From positions 1,480,300 through 1,544,299 of the forward strand of contig VXAY01006698.1 of assembly GCA_013399855.1 (NCBI GenBank): 64,000 nt of DNA, in the 5' to 3' direction. The notes below the pieces were generated by a model. The model did not search any database. It had not been told where the DNA came from and saw only the letters and a list, made by a program, of their open reading frames with translations. Of the stretch, positions 1 through 12,956 are shown one piece after another. The stretch comes from Oxyruncus cristatus (lineage: Eukaryota; Chordata; Aves; Passeriformes; Cotingidae). The stretch's first letter is position 1. Each line of letters opens with the position of its first letter. The translations under genes were made by a program, and so were the position numbers.

Positions 1-126
1 CACAGGGGCAGGGACAGGGACAGGCACAGGGACAGGGACAGGCACAGGCACAGGCACAGGGGCAGGGACAGGCACAGGGGCAGGGACAGGCACAGGGACA
101 GGCACAGGGGCAGGGACAGACACAGG
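1..126. repeat. GGGACA/GGCACA hexamer minisatellite
   Basis: Tandem array of six-base units alternating between CAGGGA, CAGGCA and CAGGGG forms. It starts at or before the window edge and ends where the CpG-rich sequence begins. The regular GGG runs on the + strand give it G-quadruplex potential. The array may continue to the left of the window, so its full length is unknown. Confidence 0.93.
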
Positions 127-285
127 CCGCCCGGCCAGCCTCCGCCCCGACAGCGCCCGTGGGTGCCACGGGCAAGGGGGAGATGCCGGCAGGAAAGTCG
201 GCGTGTGTGGTAATCGTGGGGAAGGAGAGGAGCCAGGGGATCGCCGGCTCCTCAGGCAGCGGTGGTCGCTCTGTCAGAATGGAAG
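120..285. promoter_or_regulatory. CpG-rich patch, possible edge of a CpG island
   Basis: By eye there are about 16 CpG dinucleotides in roughly 160 bases, while most of the rest of the window is CpG-depleted as expected for vertebrate DNA. The patch is GC-rich and follows directly after the minisatellite. In birds, such patches often mark promoters or first exons. A GTAAGT word at 398-403 could be a splice donor for a + strand first exon, but no convincing coding frame accompanies it. It may also be only a GC-rich unmethylated patch. The true island may extend left of the window. Confidence 0.4.
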
Positions 286-2283
286 GACACAGGTGGCCTC
301 TTAGGAGGAAGGATAAATAACTTGAAACGTGTAGAGGGATGAAAACTTGAAAAAATGGTAGTGAGGTCAAAGAAGCTTTTGGAATTGCCCTGGAGGCGTA
401 AGTGCCTCAGCCTGCAACGAGGGAAAGGAGAGTGTGAGAGGCGGTACTGGCCTTGTTTTCCAAACTGCACGACGTGCTTAGTGGAGTACAATGCTTTGAA
501 TTCCTGGTTTGTCAGTTTGAACGTCACTGCAGCCAAAAATAGATGACTAAACATTTGCTCGGCTTGGGACAGCAATAAAATGAATTGTCCTACCTGCGCT
601 CAACCCCTTTTGAAGTCCATACAGACCTCGCAGGTTTTCTTTTTAGAAACAGCTAGTAGATGTGTAGACAGACCTCCCTTCATCCCCTTCCACAGAAGAG
701 ACAGAAAAATGAATCTCTACCTCAGAAAAAAAAAAAAAATTCCCCTCCTTTACCTCTTCCCGTGCCACAGATACATGCATAAGCAAAGACATTTCCTGTA
801 CTGGCACAAAGATATAAACAATTTCCATAACCCCTCCTGTCATGCAGAGAAAACAATCATACTTTCTCCCATCCACACTCACCTAATCTTTTCCTTCACT
901 GTAGCTGAAAAAAAGCTTTGTCTTCCTCAATATCCCAGTAGATGTCCACAGGCCCTCCCAATGTCTCTTCCCATTGGCTGCCAGATGTATAAATGGTGTT
1001 TTCTGATTACTTTCTGTATTTTCTCACCATTTTCAGAAGCTGCACGTCAAAGGTATCTGAATATCAAACACTGCAATAATATCAGTGTTCTCAGATATCT
1101 TAAACGTTTCAGGAATGAAAAAAAAAGATACTTTTCTAGTTAGTGTAAAGAGGGGAAGGGCTTGTTCACCTTCAAGCTGAAGAAGAAAAACTGTAGTTGA
1201 TATCAATTATCTTTTCATAGGGCTTGCAGGATTTCTTCGTCTTAAATGATGTGCCTTTTCTGAATGTCAGTGGTTTCATGCAGATGGTTTCATGCATGTT
1301 CTGGGGTTAGTTACACCTTAACACTGACACAAAGCCCACTAAGTGTCCTGTTTCAACTCCTTTCCAGTCAAGTACATCATCCACAGTATGCCTTCCACAG
1401 TTTATTCAACACTCTTGGACTGCTATGAATACTATGTAAAAAATGGAGCTAGTCTATCACATAGTAAACAGTATTTTAACTTAGTGGGAACATATCACAT
1501 TGCTACCTGTCCTCTTTCTAAAACTGTGTGCGCTGTAAGCATTCATCTTGAAGCCTGCGAGTGTCCTTGGGCCTGTTGGGATGCCTCTCTCTCTCTCTCT
1601 CTCTCTGTCTCTTTCTCCATCTGCAACCCATCCTGGCATCTGCTGTCAAAGATAGTACCTGATGGAGTCTGAAGCGGAACTCAAGATAGGGGCAATTCCA
1701 TCTTGATTCCTTCTGAATTCAATGCAAGCAACTTCAGTTTAAAAGCCCCTTTCATGCAGGATTTAGATTGATGAAGAGGAGGAACATGCTAATATAATTG
1801 TAAAATACCTTGACTGCAAATAGCAATGCCTTTAACAGCCTCTTCAAAATCATAGAGGCAGATACACAAAGAAAAGAAGAAAGCAAAGCCTAAATACTCA
1901 GAGACAAAGCAAAGTTTAATTCTTTCACGCCAAGTCTTACCCTTGGGAATCTGAAATATGTCCTGTTGAGTGGCCACAAAACTTTTTTCTTTCTAGTACT
2001 GGCCGTACTGAACATATCAGCACTTTCTAGACCAGTGCTACACAGGATGAGATCAACAGACTTCAGTTCCCAGGACAGAAATAAGTCTTAAGCATCTGAC
2101 AGGAGAACGTGTATGGTTCTCAGAAATTAGAGAGCAAAATGAATTAGGGTTTTATTGACCTTTTTTCCTGCTCACTCAACTTTTATTACCCAAAGGTGGG
2201 AACTAACCTGTAATGATAGAAGATTAGTCTTCCCTTTCTTGCAAACAAATCCACTGAGTGTTCATGAGTGACAGATTACTTAT
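286..2283. other. Non-repetitive stretch, no gene recognised
   Basis: Holds an A14 run (726-739), a 12-base direct repeat TGGTTTCATGCA (1271-1282 and 1285-1296) and a CT microsatellite. The longest open frame (580-1143, + strand, 187 codons) starts in ordinary sequence, includes a lysine run made by the poly(A) tract and resembles no family I know. I treat it as chance. Confidence 0.6.
1585..1618. repeat. (CT)n microsatellite
   Basis: Eleven uninterrupted CT units from 1585 to 1606, then a short imperfect pyrimidine continuation. Confidence 0.95.
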
Positions 2284-2720
2284 AATCATAGAATAGTTTA
2301 GGTTGGAAGGGACTTTTAAAGCCCATCTGGTCCGATGTAGGGACAGTTTCAAAAAGATCAGGTTGCTCAGAGCCCTGTCCAGCCTGATCTTGAATGTTTC
2401 CAGGGAAGAGTCATCTACCACCTCTCTGATGGCACCACCTATGCCGAAGATCTCTTACTCATATCTAGTCTAAATCTACCCCCTTTTAGTTTAAAAACAG
2501 TACCTCTTGTCTGATAGCAACAGGTCCTACCAAAAAATTTGTCCCCATCTTTCCTATAAGCCCCCTTTAAGTATTAAAAGGCCACAAACAGTAAGGTTTT
2601 CCTGAAGCCTTTTCTTCTCCAGGCTGAACAACACCAGTTCTCTCAGCCTGTCTTCACAGGGCAGATACTCTATTCCTCTCATCATTTTTGTGGCCTTCCT
2701 CTGGACCCACTCCAACAGGT
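2284..2720 (-). mobile_element. CR1 LINE, 5'-truncated 3' fragment
   Basis: The low-coordinate end begins AATCATAGAATAG followed by GGTTGGAAGGGACTT, which is the reverse complement of the CR1 3' end. The insert therefore lies on the minus strand with its 3' terminus at 2284. Minus-strand translation shows the C-terminal part of the CR1 ORF2 protein (endonuclease-reverse transcriptase): motifs such as EWVQRKATKMMRG and LRELVLFSLEKKRL (within 2554-2720) and FKIRLDRALSNLIFLKLSL (within 2224-2421). These are split by frameshifts and stops, so the copy is dead. Similarity stops near 2720, in the middle of ORF2, which is the usual 5' truncation of LINE insertion. The divergence suggests an old copy. 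Confidence 0.95.
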
Positions 2721-3754
2721 AAAACAGGTACTTGCAAAGGGCTTGTAAAATAATGTCATCAAAGCACTTGTTTTTAAGAGAAATACCTGGAAACTTTCTT
2801 TCCATATGGGTACCCAAAGAGGCCTGCAGACTGGAAAGTGCCAGCTCAGTGGGGCACAGGCAGTACTGGTTCTGTACCACAGTGAGCACCTAAGGAAGAA
2901 GGTGAAGAGCCAGCAGTTGGAAGTGCTGATGGTATCAGAAGGCTGCTTGCCACAGCTGTCTGGAAGAGGCTTAGGTTGGTCTGTTACGGATATCATCCTC
3001 CCATGACAAACTGTACCAAGTGTTCTAGAACAAAAATTAACAACTATCTGGTAAAAATGAAGTGGTGAAATCACAACTATTAAATGAGGAAAAATTCATT
3101 AAAAAAACCCCAACAGAACCAGAACAGTCTAGAATAAAGCATGTTATCTGTAAAACTTTGTCTAAAACTATTCCTGCCCACATAGTACATTAAAATGCAT
3201 TATTGAAGATAATATGCTAATACAGAGCAATACAGAGCATGCTGTGTTTCTTGAGCCATTCAATCAGGGCCTTTGTGACCAAGACAGATTCTAAGCAGAC
3301 AGTGAGGGGCTGCTGAGGTCTGTTTTGTCAGGCTGCCTTGGGGCCCGGTTCATATCTAGGTGCCCTGTTAGAACACTGTACCTCCTTAGCATCACTGTGA
3401 GATCTCCTATGCCTGTCCACTTACCTCTCTAAAGTGGGTGCTGGTTAGGGTTTAATTATATGGGTCTTTGGTATGTAGTTGTAGGGCAAGCGAGACTGGC
3501 TGGTCAGTCACACAGCATCTCCGCCACTGTGGTATTAGCATATGCTTATGTGATCAGACACCAGGGAATTCCTGAGAAGCCATGCATGTCCAAAATTTCA
3601 GTGATGACACTGTGGAGCTCCCACAGTGACGGGTGCAGCAGTTGCTCAGCACCTTGTTATGCTCTGACTATTCTCATCAGACACAGCAAACTATTTTTGC
3701 TTTAGATAAATGACTGCTAGGTAAAGCAAATACATGGCTTCTTGAATATCATGG
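2721..3754. other. Unique stretch between two CR1 copies
   Basis: No gene or repeat family recognised. Minus-strand open frames crossing 2682-3074 begin in this unique sequence and run into the CR1 ORF2 remnant, so they are not evidence of a host gene. A 9-base inverted repeat, TTTGCTTTA/TAAAGCAAA, lies at 3696-3704 and 3722-3730. Confidence 0.55.
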
Positions 3755-3875
3755 GCTTGGAGGCATGGCACTTAGGGACATGGTTTAGTGGTGGACTTGG
3801 GAGTGTTAGGTTAATTTCTGGATTTGATGAACTTAAGAGTCCTTCCCAACCTAAAAATTGTTCTGTGATTCTATG
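3755..3875 (+). mobile_element. CR1 LINE 3' tail, sense orientation
   Basis: Runs from a GGCATGGCACTTAGGGACAT block, typical of the CR1 3' UTR, through TTCCCAACCTAAAAATTG to GTGATTCTATG. This is the plus-strand version of the CR1 terminus. It is the only CR1 fragment in the window in this orientation. Only the noncoding 3' end is present. Confidence 0.9.
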
Positions 3876-6800
3876 AAAGGTAGAGGTAGGACAAGCCTAG
3901 AACAAAGAAAGTAAAAATGTGGTTTTCTGCTATCTTTTAATGTTCCCCTCATACTAAGCAGAATCTTTACTCATTCTCAACATCCTTTAAAATGTTCTGG
4001 GACCTAACCTATTTAAAAATACATGATTTTTTTTCCCCATTGTTTTTGTGTAGTAGACCTTAGATGCTGAGGTAGAGACATTAAACCACTTAGAATATGT
4101 CTCACCATCAATTAAACATGGGTCCAAGTCTGTTGTCTCAGCCAGTAATACGTATTTTAAAAGTAAACTCTTAAGTCCACTAAGTGTTTTCCTCAGGATG
4201 GCCTGAACATAATCAGCACCAGGTTCTCATTAATTTGTTGTGGATAATTTAGGCATGAGCAGGACTGTGTACACTACAGTGTTGTCTTTCAGCAGTTCAT
4301 GCTGAGAACAGTGTAGGCAGTTCGAAATACAGCAGCCTACGAATACTAGCAGTGCAGATGGAAAGCACACCAGTCAGGGCTCGACTTGCTCTCAAACATG
4401 CACTTCACTGTACGGCACACCTGTAAGGCTTGTGACTCCACCCTCTCTCTACCGTTCCCAGAAACAAAAAATTCCCAGCGGAGCATCACCTGCAACTTAA
4501 AATAAAATTGTATTTCAATGGAATTATAAAAAATGAGGTTACGTATTCAGAGCAAGAGTGTAGAGAGTTACTGCCACAAGTCAGCTTGCTAGTACATATT
4601 CATACTGACATGAGGGTATATGAAGCTAAACTGGCTTGCCAGGTTCAGGTGTTTGTTGGCCTTCATTCCAGTGTGTGTTTTGTTGAGGCTAAACTTTATT
4701 CTGTGTTCAAGAGTTTAAGAAATGCTGTTTAAGGACACATACTTCACAATTTCTCTTACCATATTAAGACAAACAAAGGATGTTTTAGTGGTCACCCTGA
4801 ACAGAATCTCTGAGATCCTGTAAGTCTGCAAGCACACAAGTAATTTTTTATTCTTCTGCTATTACAGCTATTTTGTGGGAGATTATCTCACAACATGTTT
4901 GTATTTTAGTGCTGGCAAATTACATATTAAGTAAAATACTTTCCCCTTTCACCAGGCTATACCAATGTTTCTAAATTTCTGTATTATATATTTCCTATCT
5001 AATTTCTGGATTCTTATAGAATTAATATTCATTAGAACATTAGACTTATTCCTTTGTGTATACTCCCAGCATGTGTAATGGGAGGAGAAATATTCGTGCT
5101 TTCCTGTCTCATACAGCAGAAGCAATCCTGATGGAATCCATGTAGTAGCATTAGTATAAAATTAATCTCAGGGAAAAAGCCCAATGCTGGCTGATTCTTT
5201 TTAGCTGATGGCACACCCTCCTTTATGTACTCAGGAAAAAAGTGAACCTTTTGAACAAGAAAAGCAGGAAATTACTTATGTGTCCTTAGCCCTTCTTCTT
5301 CTGTGGACACTTCCCACCATGTTGTGAAGCTCCTCTGTTTCCCCAGCTACACAAACAAAGGAAGATGTGATAATTGCAGACACATAAATTAAAACTACTG
5401 TGGGCGTCGGTAAACTACTGTCTCTCATGTCACTTGAATGCTAATCTTTCCTAAAAAGGTCCTATAAAACAACTGTTACTGCAAGTTTAGTATGCAAATG
5501 ATAGTTAGGATTTCTACCAAACTCTTTCAGAGAGAAACCACAAACTTGTTAAACCTTCTGTCACTTCTGAATTCAGTGTCCAGTTCAAACCACCTTGAAA
5601 ATCAAAATGTAGAAGCTCAGGGTAATCTTTGTTGCACTCATTGTGTGGGCTACTCAGTTTCAAAACCAGCTGTTCATACATGGTGTTAGTCCCAGCTGTT
5701 GAAACCCTAGTAACATTTGCTCATCCAATTGCACATGTGAAAAAAAGAGACTTAACTTTAAAGGTTTTATGGGAGTCAGCTACTCTCCACAGTAGTGTTT
5801 CGTGGAAGCTGGGATTTAATGCCATCAGGTGCTGAGAGGTTTCAGCTCCCCTGAGTCAGTGGACCCAGTATCTCACAGGGTGCTCTGAAGCTGAGAAATG
5901 ACGTATCTCACTCAATTGTGATAAAGTTCATTAAAATCACCGCTCTACAAAAGCACAACACTGAGACATAATTAAAAGATAATGGGTCAGAGGAACCCAG
6001 AATCCTGAAAGAACTCTGACCAAGTTCTTTTCCTCACCCAGGCTTTCTCTGGGCAGAATTTATTGATAATAGAAGGAAAATTAATCATTAAGTCCCACAG
6101 CCTGATTGTTATATTATTAACTAGTATAATCTACTGTTGGGATTTACATGGTGACTTTTGAGTTAAACCATGAGCCACCTGCTGAAAAGCAAATGTAGGG
6201 CTACATGCTGGGAAAGAACTTTCTCATTAAAATATAATCAAGGTTTGTTAGGCAACAAGAAAAGAACCAACCTGATGTGCTGAATTAAACTGAGTGGGAA
6301 CTGAAGATATCAGATAGCTATGAAGAGTTCTTCAGCTCCTCATTTTGCAGGATGCAAGCCTTACATGGGCTTACCATGGGAAAAACAGACTACATCTATT
6401 GAGTGCACAGAACAAGAAGAGCCCCGCCAATGTTTTCTAAGGATAGTAGGTGCAACATACACAGTACTTTTTCTTCTGTAATAACCCTACTTACCCCTCT
6501 CCGTTTATCTCTGTGAAAAGGATTTTAAGTGAGCATGGTCAGACTGCTAGTTGAGTAACAAGAAGGGATGTGCAGGCATGTATTTACAGTGGGGAGGGAA
6601 AGTTAAGAGTGATCTTCTTGATACCCCGTTCAGTAACTAACTTACGACTGGTCCTGTGGTGTAGAAGTACCCTAAGCTGCCCAGCCTCCCATTTACACCG
6701 CTATGTGAATGCTTGGGAGATGTGTCTATTCAGGTGTGAAGAGTGGGAGAAGAAAAATAGAAAATACATGATGTGAAAATGAAACAGAGGCTTTAATTTA

Positions 6801-9800
6801 TTTTCATCATTTGTCATCTCCTTCCAAAGGAATAAATGTGCACATTAACACACAAACAGTTCACAATAAATGCAGAAAATTGAAACTTAAAATCACTGTA
6901 TAATTTGGAAAATTAAATAAATAAAGGAAAATTCCTTCAGATGTCCTACAGATAGAGAAAAAGAGAAAGTAGGCCCAAGGGCATATTTCAGTATGCTTGC
7001 TACTTTATTAGTAAAATTATCCCGGTGGTTTCAAAAAGACCACTCACACACAGTTCCTCTTTTGATTAGGATCTGGGATTTAAATTATACAACAAATCTT
7101 TTGCTTAGCTGAGACTTTAATTTTAATTTGCAGAAGGGCAGAGGTTGCTACCTACAAGTAACTCCCTATAAAAAGATTTAGTTGTGTGTGAAATGAGTGA
7201 CATTAAACATGTGGGGCTAGGCTTAATGAGTGCCTAGCCCATAAAAGGAAATCACATGTGGCAGATAGGTGCCCATGCCCATTCCAGTGCTTGGAAAAGT
7301 GTGCTGTAAAGTGGTGTCAAAGCAGATCGACAGAAACCACAGGTGACACAAATACCCCGGATATTTCACCTTGCGTGAGCTGGCCAGTTCAAGAACATCT
7401 ACTGAAGATGCCATCTGTATATTCTCTAGAGAAGAAGTCACTGTCATCACAGAGTCCCCTTCTGTACAATAAACTAATGGCAAAAGCACTCATTTGGCAG
7501 AGTACAGTACATTGGACCTTAAGTCTCCGAAGGTGTGTAACAAATGTTACATACGGCACAGTGACATTCTGTCTCCCCAGTCATGCAATATGCAAAGTTT
7601 TTTGAGCATTTTGAGTTCAGGTGAGCATTTTCAAGTAGAGTTTAACTTCAGTTTATAAAGGCTAATGATCTATTTCCGCAAACAGAAAACACACTGAAAA
7701 ATGGGCAGTAAAAACCCAAGAGGCAAGAAAGGACGAAAGTACAGGGTAGGAAAGATAACATGAAAAAGATTAAGGAAAGCCACAAAGAAAGAGAAAAGAG
7801 GATGAAGCAAAGAAGCAAAATACAATCATCTTTTATTTTCTGACATGAGCTTCCTGGTAGCGTGACCTTTGCCTTTTTCCATCTCTCCATTCAGTGCTGC
7901 TTTCACTTTTATGTTTTAAGTCAACTTTTTGTCTTCTACTTCTTCTGGTCTTTATTTGCTACCCTAGCATTGTCCTTCAGTCACTGGTGAGGCTGCAGAT
8001 GGACCACGGCTGTCTCCCAGTGTGTTATGCCATTAGAGGGCTGTTCCCTTCCAGGAATCAGAGTGGGTGATGATTGGAATCCTGCTGTCTGCAGGGCATC
8101 ATCTGGGGAAAAGGAGAGCTGGAAGTGTGAGAGAATGACTGGAGAGGATCAGTGGGCTTAAGAGTGATGAGCAAAGTGTAAGGGGATTTTCTCTGAATGC
8201 GAATAACTCACTGCTTGTTCAGTTTCTTTCCTGGGGGCTCTGTGCTAGGCCTACCCCTTCAGCTGAAGAATCTGTGTCTGTGGCACTTTCCCATGAGTGT
8301 TGCTACAGCGCAAGTATGCACAGGGGAATGGGAACCCAGCTAGTGACAGCCTCTTGGGGAGGGAATTGGGGCCCTGATAGGTAAACTTAAAAAATTTAAA
8401 TTTTCTAATGAAGCGACTTTCTAAAAGCTCATTAGTTTCAGGTCAATCAATTTTTGCTAAATCCATGTTTTATTTTATCCTATTTTACATTTATTTCTAG
8501 GTCCTTCCTTCCCTCACACCCAACCTGCAATTGCAGGTGTAAGTTCTTCCCACATGCTGAAGTCCTCTGCTTCCATTGCTGTGCTTTTGGTTGGCATGGA
8601 GGACTATAAAATGAATGTTACTCTGACAGCCAGCTGTTCATGATGGCAAGGACATCTTCCCAATTAACTTTCTGGATAACATTTTCACCTTTCACTTCAA
8701 TTGCTCAGTAAAGCACACCAAGCTTCTTGTCACTGTGAGATAACCTGGATACCGTGAAAGACTCCACATTCCTGAGAGACACTGCAAGTTGACAACAATT
8801 CAGGTTTTCTGACCCTAATGGCACCTCAAAATGGCATGGTCAAAGGGATGAATTCCTTAATCACTGGGTAGATAAAGATTCATTCAGACAGCAAAAGGTG
8901 TCTTCTCCTGGAAGTTGTAATGGGTTGCCAAACTGGCAACTGAACGTAAATTACAGTTTCAAGAATATGAACTGAGTAGTCTTCTTCTGAGAGGTAACAC
9001 AGGGCATGTGTTATGTGAGGTTACAACATAGGTCTAAGACATTTTCAGTGCCTGGAGAGTGCCACTGAACAGAGAGTTGATATATATACTGCCAAAATGA
9101 AAGTGAAAACATTCTTTTCATAGCAAGTACTTCTCTCTGGCTTTTAATGAAGTAATTCAGTACAAATATGTGCCACTAACTTTTGTTTTCTTTTTTTTAG
9201 TTTTGTTTTAGATAATTAAGTCTCCCTTGGCAAAGTGCCAGAACCACAGGAAGCAAACCAGAGGACCAGAGGCACAGGAGCTGATAAGAATGGAGCACAC
9301 TTTTCACAAGGATAGCTGATTATTTTTATAATGTATTTCTTAAAATAATTTTCCTCTTCTGGCTTTTAGCCAAAATTGTAGTTACTGCCTCCAAGACTTA
9401 AAGTAGAAATTCCACACTGCTCCACAGCTTTTTCCAAATCCTGTAAGAATGCAAAATTGGTGCATTTCCTAGAGTTTACCCATGGTATTCATTTCAGAAG
9501 AGCTTTCTCTTTTCAGGCTGAAAGCTGGACTGCAAAGAAGTATGCACATTGTTTCATCTATATACACATTTACCTTTTTATATGGAAAGATAAATAATCA
9601 GAACACATTGATCCCTTGAGAAGATAAGGTTTTTCAGTAAATATTCAACTGTCATAGCATTAGATGTGCTGAAACAACATCAGTTAATATAGCAGACCAC
9701 CCATGCTCACTTCTAGGGAGTTAATAGCAGTGGATAGGAATTTGTTTGACAAGAAGGCTATTCATAGAAGCCATCAGCATCAGGCAGGACATCTGACTGC

Positions 9801-12607
9801 TTCATGGTCTGTACAGAGAAAGCCACAAATGTTTAGAAGTTTTGCTATGCAAATTATTACAGAGAGAAGAAACTTCCTCTATTTATTTTCATCCCTGAAA
9901 ATTTAAACCCTTTCTTTACCACTGTGGAGCAAAATCCTCCATAATCTACATGAGAGGATAACCATGGATGAACAGAATACCTCCACCATGGAACACGACA
10001 ATCTTTGAATGCATCCCCAGGAAACATTTGCTTAGGGAAAAAACCCAACAGTTAACCTCAAGCAAGCAAATCTCTCCCAAGGAGGCATTTTCATTTCCCA
10101 TGTTCCCCAAGCACTGTGATGTGAAGTCTTTGAAATACCAGTAGCTGCAGAAGACAGGGGCTCAGGAAGAGAACATGTCCCAGGGATATGTTGTGGCTCC
10201 AGCAGCTGTGAGGGAGGCATCAGCTTAGAAAACAGCACCCAACACAACATCTCTGCCACATGCACCAAATGGAAGAAGGCAATTCCCAAAAAGTCAGCCA
10301 TCTAGAATCAATGCCCTTACCAGCAACTCATGTAAGAATGTCTATCAGTTGCATAAACACTGTTCACACAACTCAATGACTAGAATGGAATTGCTTTGGC
10401 CACTCATCTAAAAGCATAACGCATCCTGACATCAGGTGCTTGAACTCTGGACATCACATCTTTTCTCAAACATTGCCATTTCTTCTGAGAGTTGTATATT
10501 TTACCCAGAAAATAACAGTGAGGTCCAGTTTTCTTTAAGAGCAGATTTAGAATATGACAACTTCTGCTTTTGAAAGTAGATTGCTTTAGACACCTCTGGG
10601 CCTTGCTCTAAATATAAATCACCCATGCAGTATGCTTGTCAGCTTAGGCCAGACATGTCATACAAGGGTTGGTTGGGTTTTGGATTTTTTTCTTTTCTTT
10701 TTCACCTAGATATAAGCAAACCTCAATGTAGAAACTTGAAAAACAACCAGACTACTGTCATCCTCAATTAAGAGAAAGAAACAGAAGCACTCTGCTTAAG
10801 CCTTTCTTTCCCATATGGCTCATAATTTGTCAAGACTGCCATTTTCTTCTCCTGAAGTGATTTAGAAGGCAATTTCTCTTTTGATACAGGTCCTGGAGAA
10901 GTAGACAGAACATCATGATGTTGCTTTTTTCATAGTAGAAGAAGGACCTGTTATGACAATGACTTATAAGTACCAGACATTATGGCAAACATGGAATTCT
11001 CCATGCCCTGAATGGGAGTGCTCAGTACCAGCAAGTTCTGGTACAGCTTTAAACAAATGTGCTCTTCATCCAGCTTTAATTAGGAAACACAGCTTTGCTA
11101 TGCTGTTACCAGTGATATTGGACAAGATCAACAGAATTACATTTCTACAATCTGCATCTTTAAAATCTGTATCAAAGCAGCGATTTGATATCCTCTTCTA
11201 AATCATTAGTTCATAGTGTGAGTAGTTGGTGCTAGCAAAAAATTCAGCTTTGTATCTTTAAGGGCTGCATGTTTCCTTTGAGACTGACACTAATTTCAGC
11301 AGAGCCCTGGGCAAGAATAACATGAGTGCTGCAAGCCTCCATGGGACTCTCTCCTCAGTAATGCTGTGGAGAGAGCATCTTTGCACACCCATGACAAGCC
11401 CTAACCTTTCCTTCTCAGCTGTCTGTGACTTTGCTCCTCAGGCTATGATTGCACCATCTTTTCATTTTTGAGGCTTTGCAGACTTTGACACTCTTACAGA
11501 CAGTGTTGGAAGCCAGGAGCAGGGGAGGGATGCGATAAGGAAGAAGGATGTGTTGAGATTGATAGGGAAACTAGGGAATTCAGTATTTGCCATGACCTAC
11601 CAGTATCAAGTCAGTGCACAGTGTGGATAGAGAGGTGTGGACTGAAGGGACAGGTGGACATGCTTGTCCAGAGCTCTGGGAAGATGGATCTCTCTGGGTA
11701 AATAGACTGAATACTACAGCTAAGGTTTTCTGTTCTGTTTAGTAATACCAAGGAATCTTTCTCAGTTCCTGCAGACTTTTTCACAACATAGAGCACACCC
11801 TTTTCATATGCAATATGAAAGAATCTGGCAGGCATGAGCAACTTCTTCAGAAAGAAATTTTTACATTGTGGTAGAACGGATTGATACACTAAACACTACA
11901 ATGGGTCAGCGAGACTCATTCTCACTCTTGACATGAAGGAATCAAACTATTTGGATCTCTAGGAACCTCCAGTCACACCTGAATGACACAAAATAGTTGA
12001 CATCTCTATTTGGTAATTTATCCTCCCGTAAGTTTTGTCTTTCTAGACCACCTGTCAAAAAGATACAAAACCCACAGGATGTTGAAGTGAGAGCAGTTAC
12101 AGCTGTAGACAAGAATTAGTCAAGACTGTGCTACCTGGTGACTTTGATCTCCTTTCTGTTACCCGTTCCTTCACCCCGCAAGCTTTCCTAATCAATGCTC
12201 TTTTATCAGAGTCTTGTCCTTGTTCTGTATTTGAAATTCAACTGAGATATCCTTAGTGTAACCAATCTATCAGATAGCTTCTAGATATTAAACAAATCTA
12301 TCAGATCTAGATCAACCATTTTATTTTCATCCCACAGGTCTTTTTCTTGTTAGACAGCTTCTGAATCTAGACTGCCTCTTCAAAGTTCACCTTGCCCAGC
12401 AGCATCTGAATGGCAAGCAAAAGAAAAGGATATGAGAAAATGCAGCTATTGTCAGAAATGGAGACAACTGCAAAAGTGGGTCATGAGAGCATTCTACAGC
12501 AGAAGCTCTAAATCTGTGAAGTGGGTCAAAATGTAAATTAACTCTCAGCATCTACCTGGGACAAGTGCCCATCTGCACACTGATTTCAAAGCTGTTTCAA
12601 TATGCAG
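3876..12607. other. Long unique stretch, no gene recognised
   Basis: About 8.7 kb of AT-leaning sequence with no recognisable transposon or exon. The longest open frame is 115 codons (7258-7605, + strand) and has no domain signature. Small inverted repeats are noted separately (7214-7240) or are minor (8924-8940, GTTGCCA/TGGCAAC). I could not test for conserved noncoding elements. Confidence 0.55.
7214..7240. repeat. Perfect 9-bp inverted repeat (hairpin)
   Basis: GGGCTAGGC (7214-7222) and GCCTAGCCC (7232-7240) are exact reverse complements around a 9-base AT-rich loop. The stem is GC-rich, so it would be stable for its length. No U-run follows and there is no known host gene, so its function is unknown. 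Confidence 0.8.
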
Positions 12608-12956
12608 ATTCATAGATTTTCAGTTCCAATGGCTCTGTGGTGATCACCTGGTCTGAAGTCCTGTGTAATACATGCCTTAGAATTCACTAAAAAAAAAAAA
12701 ATCCTTCGTTAGACTCCCACATCACTATTTGAAATAGAAGATGTATTAAAAAAAGTCAGTCATATTCCCAGTGGTAGAGAATTCATCATAAGCCCTGTGT
12801 GTTGAACTTCAGGAACTATCCCCATTGTTACAATACTTTGATTTTATTGCTGATCTGAATTGGTCTATCTTCAACTTCCAGCAATTAGTTCTTGTCTGAG
12901 GTACTTTGTGTCTGATTTGATTGCCCTGTATTATGAAATTTCAGCTCCCCCCTTAG
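12608..12956 (-). mobile_element. Ancient CR1 LINE remnant (turtle/crocodilian-like type)
   Basis: The 3' end reads ATTCATAGATTTTCAGTTCC, then a GTGATCACCTGGTCTGA block and CCTGTGTAATACATGCC. This matches from memory the antisense of the old CR1 type common in turtles and crocodilians (TGTGATCATCTAGTCTGACC, CTGTATAACACAGGCC). The body resumes at 12855-12950 with TCTGAATTGGTCTATCTTC, AACTTCCAGCAATTAG and a GCCCTGTATTATGAAAT block. An A-run and other small insertions or deletions interrupt the middle. It is much more diverged than the other copies. The + strand open frame at 12860-13156 lies largely on this element and is not a gene. Confidence 0.8.

Noticed and set aside
580..1143. 187-codon + strand open frame
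   Set aside because: Includes a lysine run encoded by a poly(A) tract, has no domain or splice context and no recognisable similarity. Such lengths occur by chance in 64 kb.
2554..3074. Minus-strand frames of 111 and 130 codons
   Set aside because: The recognisable part is the broken CR1 ORF2 C-terminus, and the upstream part is unrelated unique sequence. Not a host gene.
3440..3455. GGTTAGGGTTT, telomere-like word
   Set aside because: A single unit only, with no tandem TTAGGG array.
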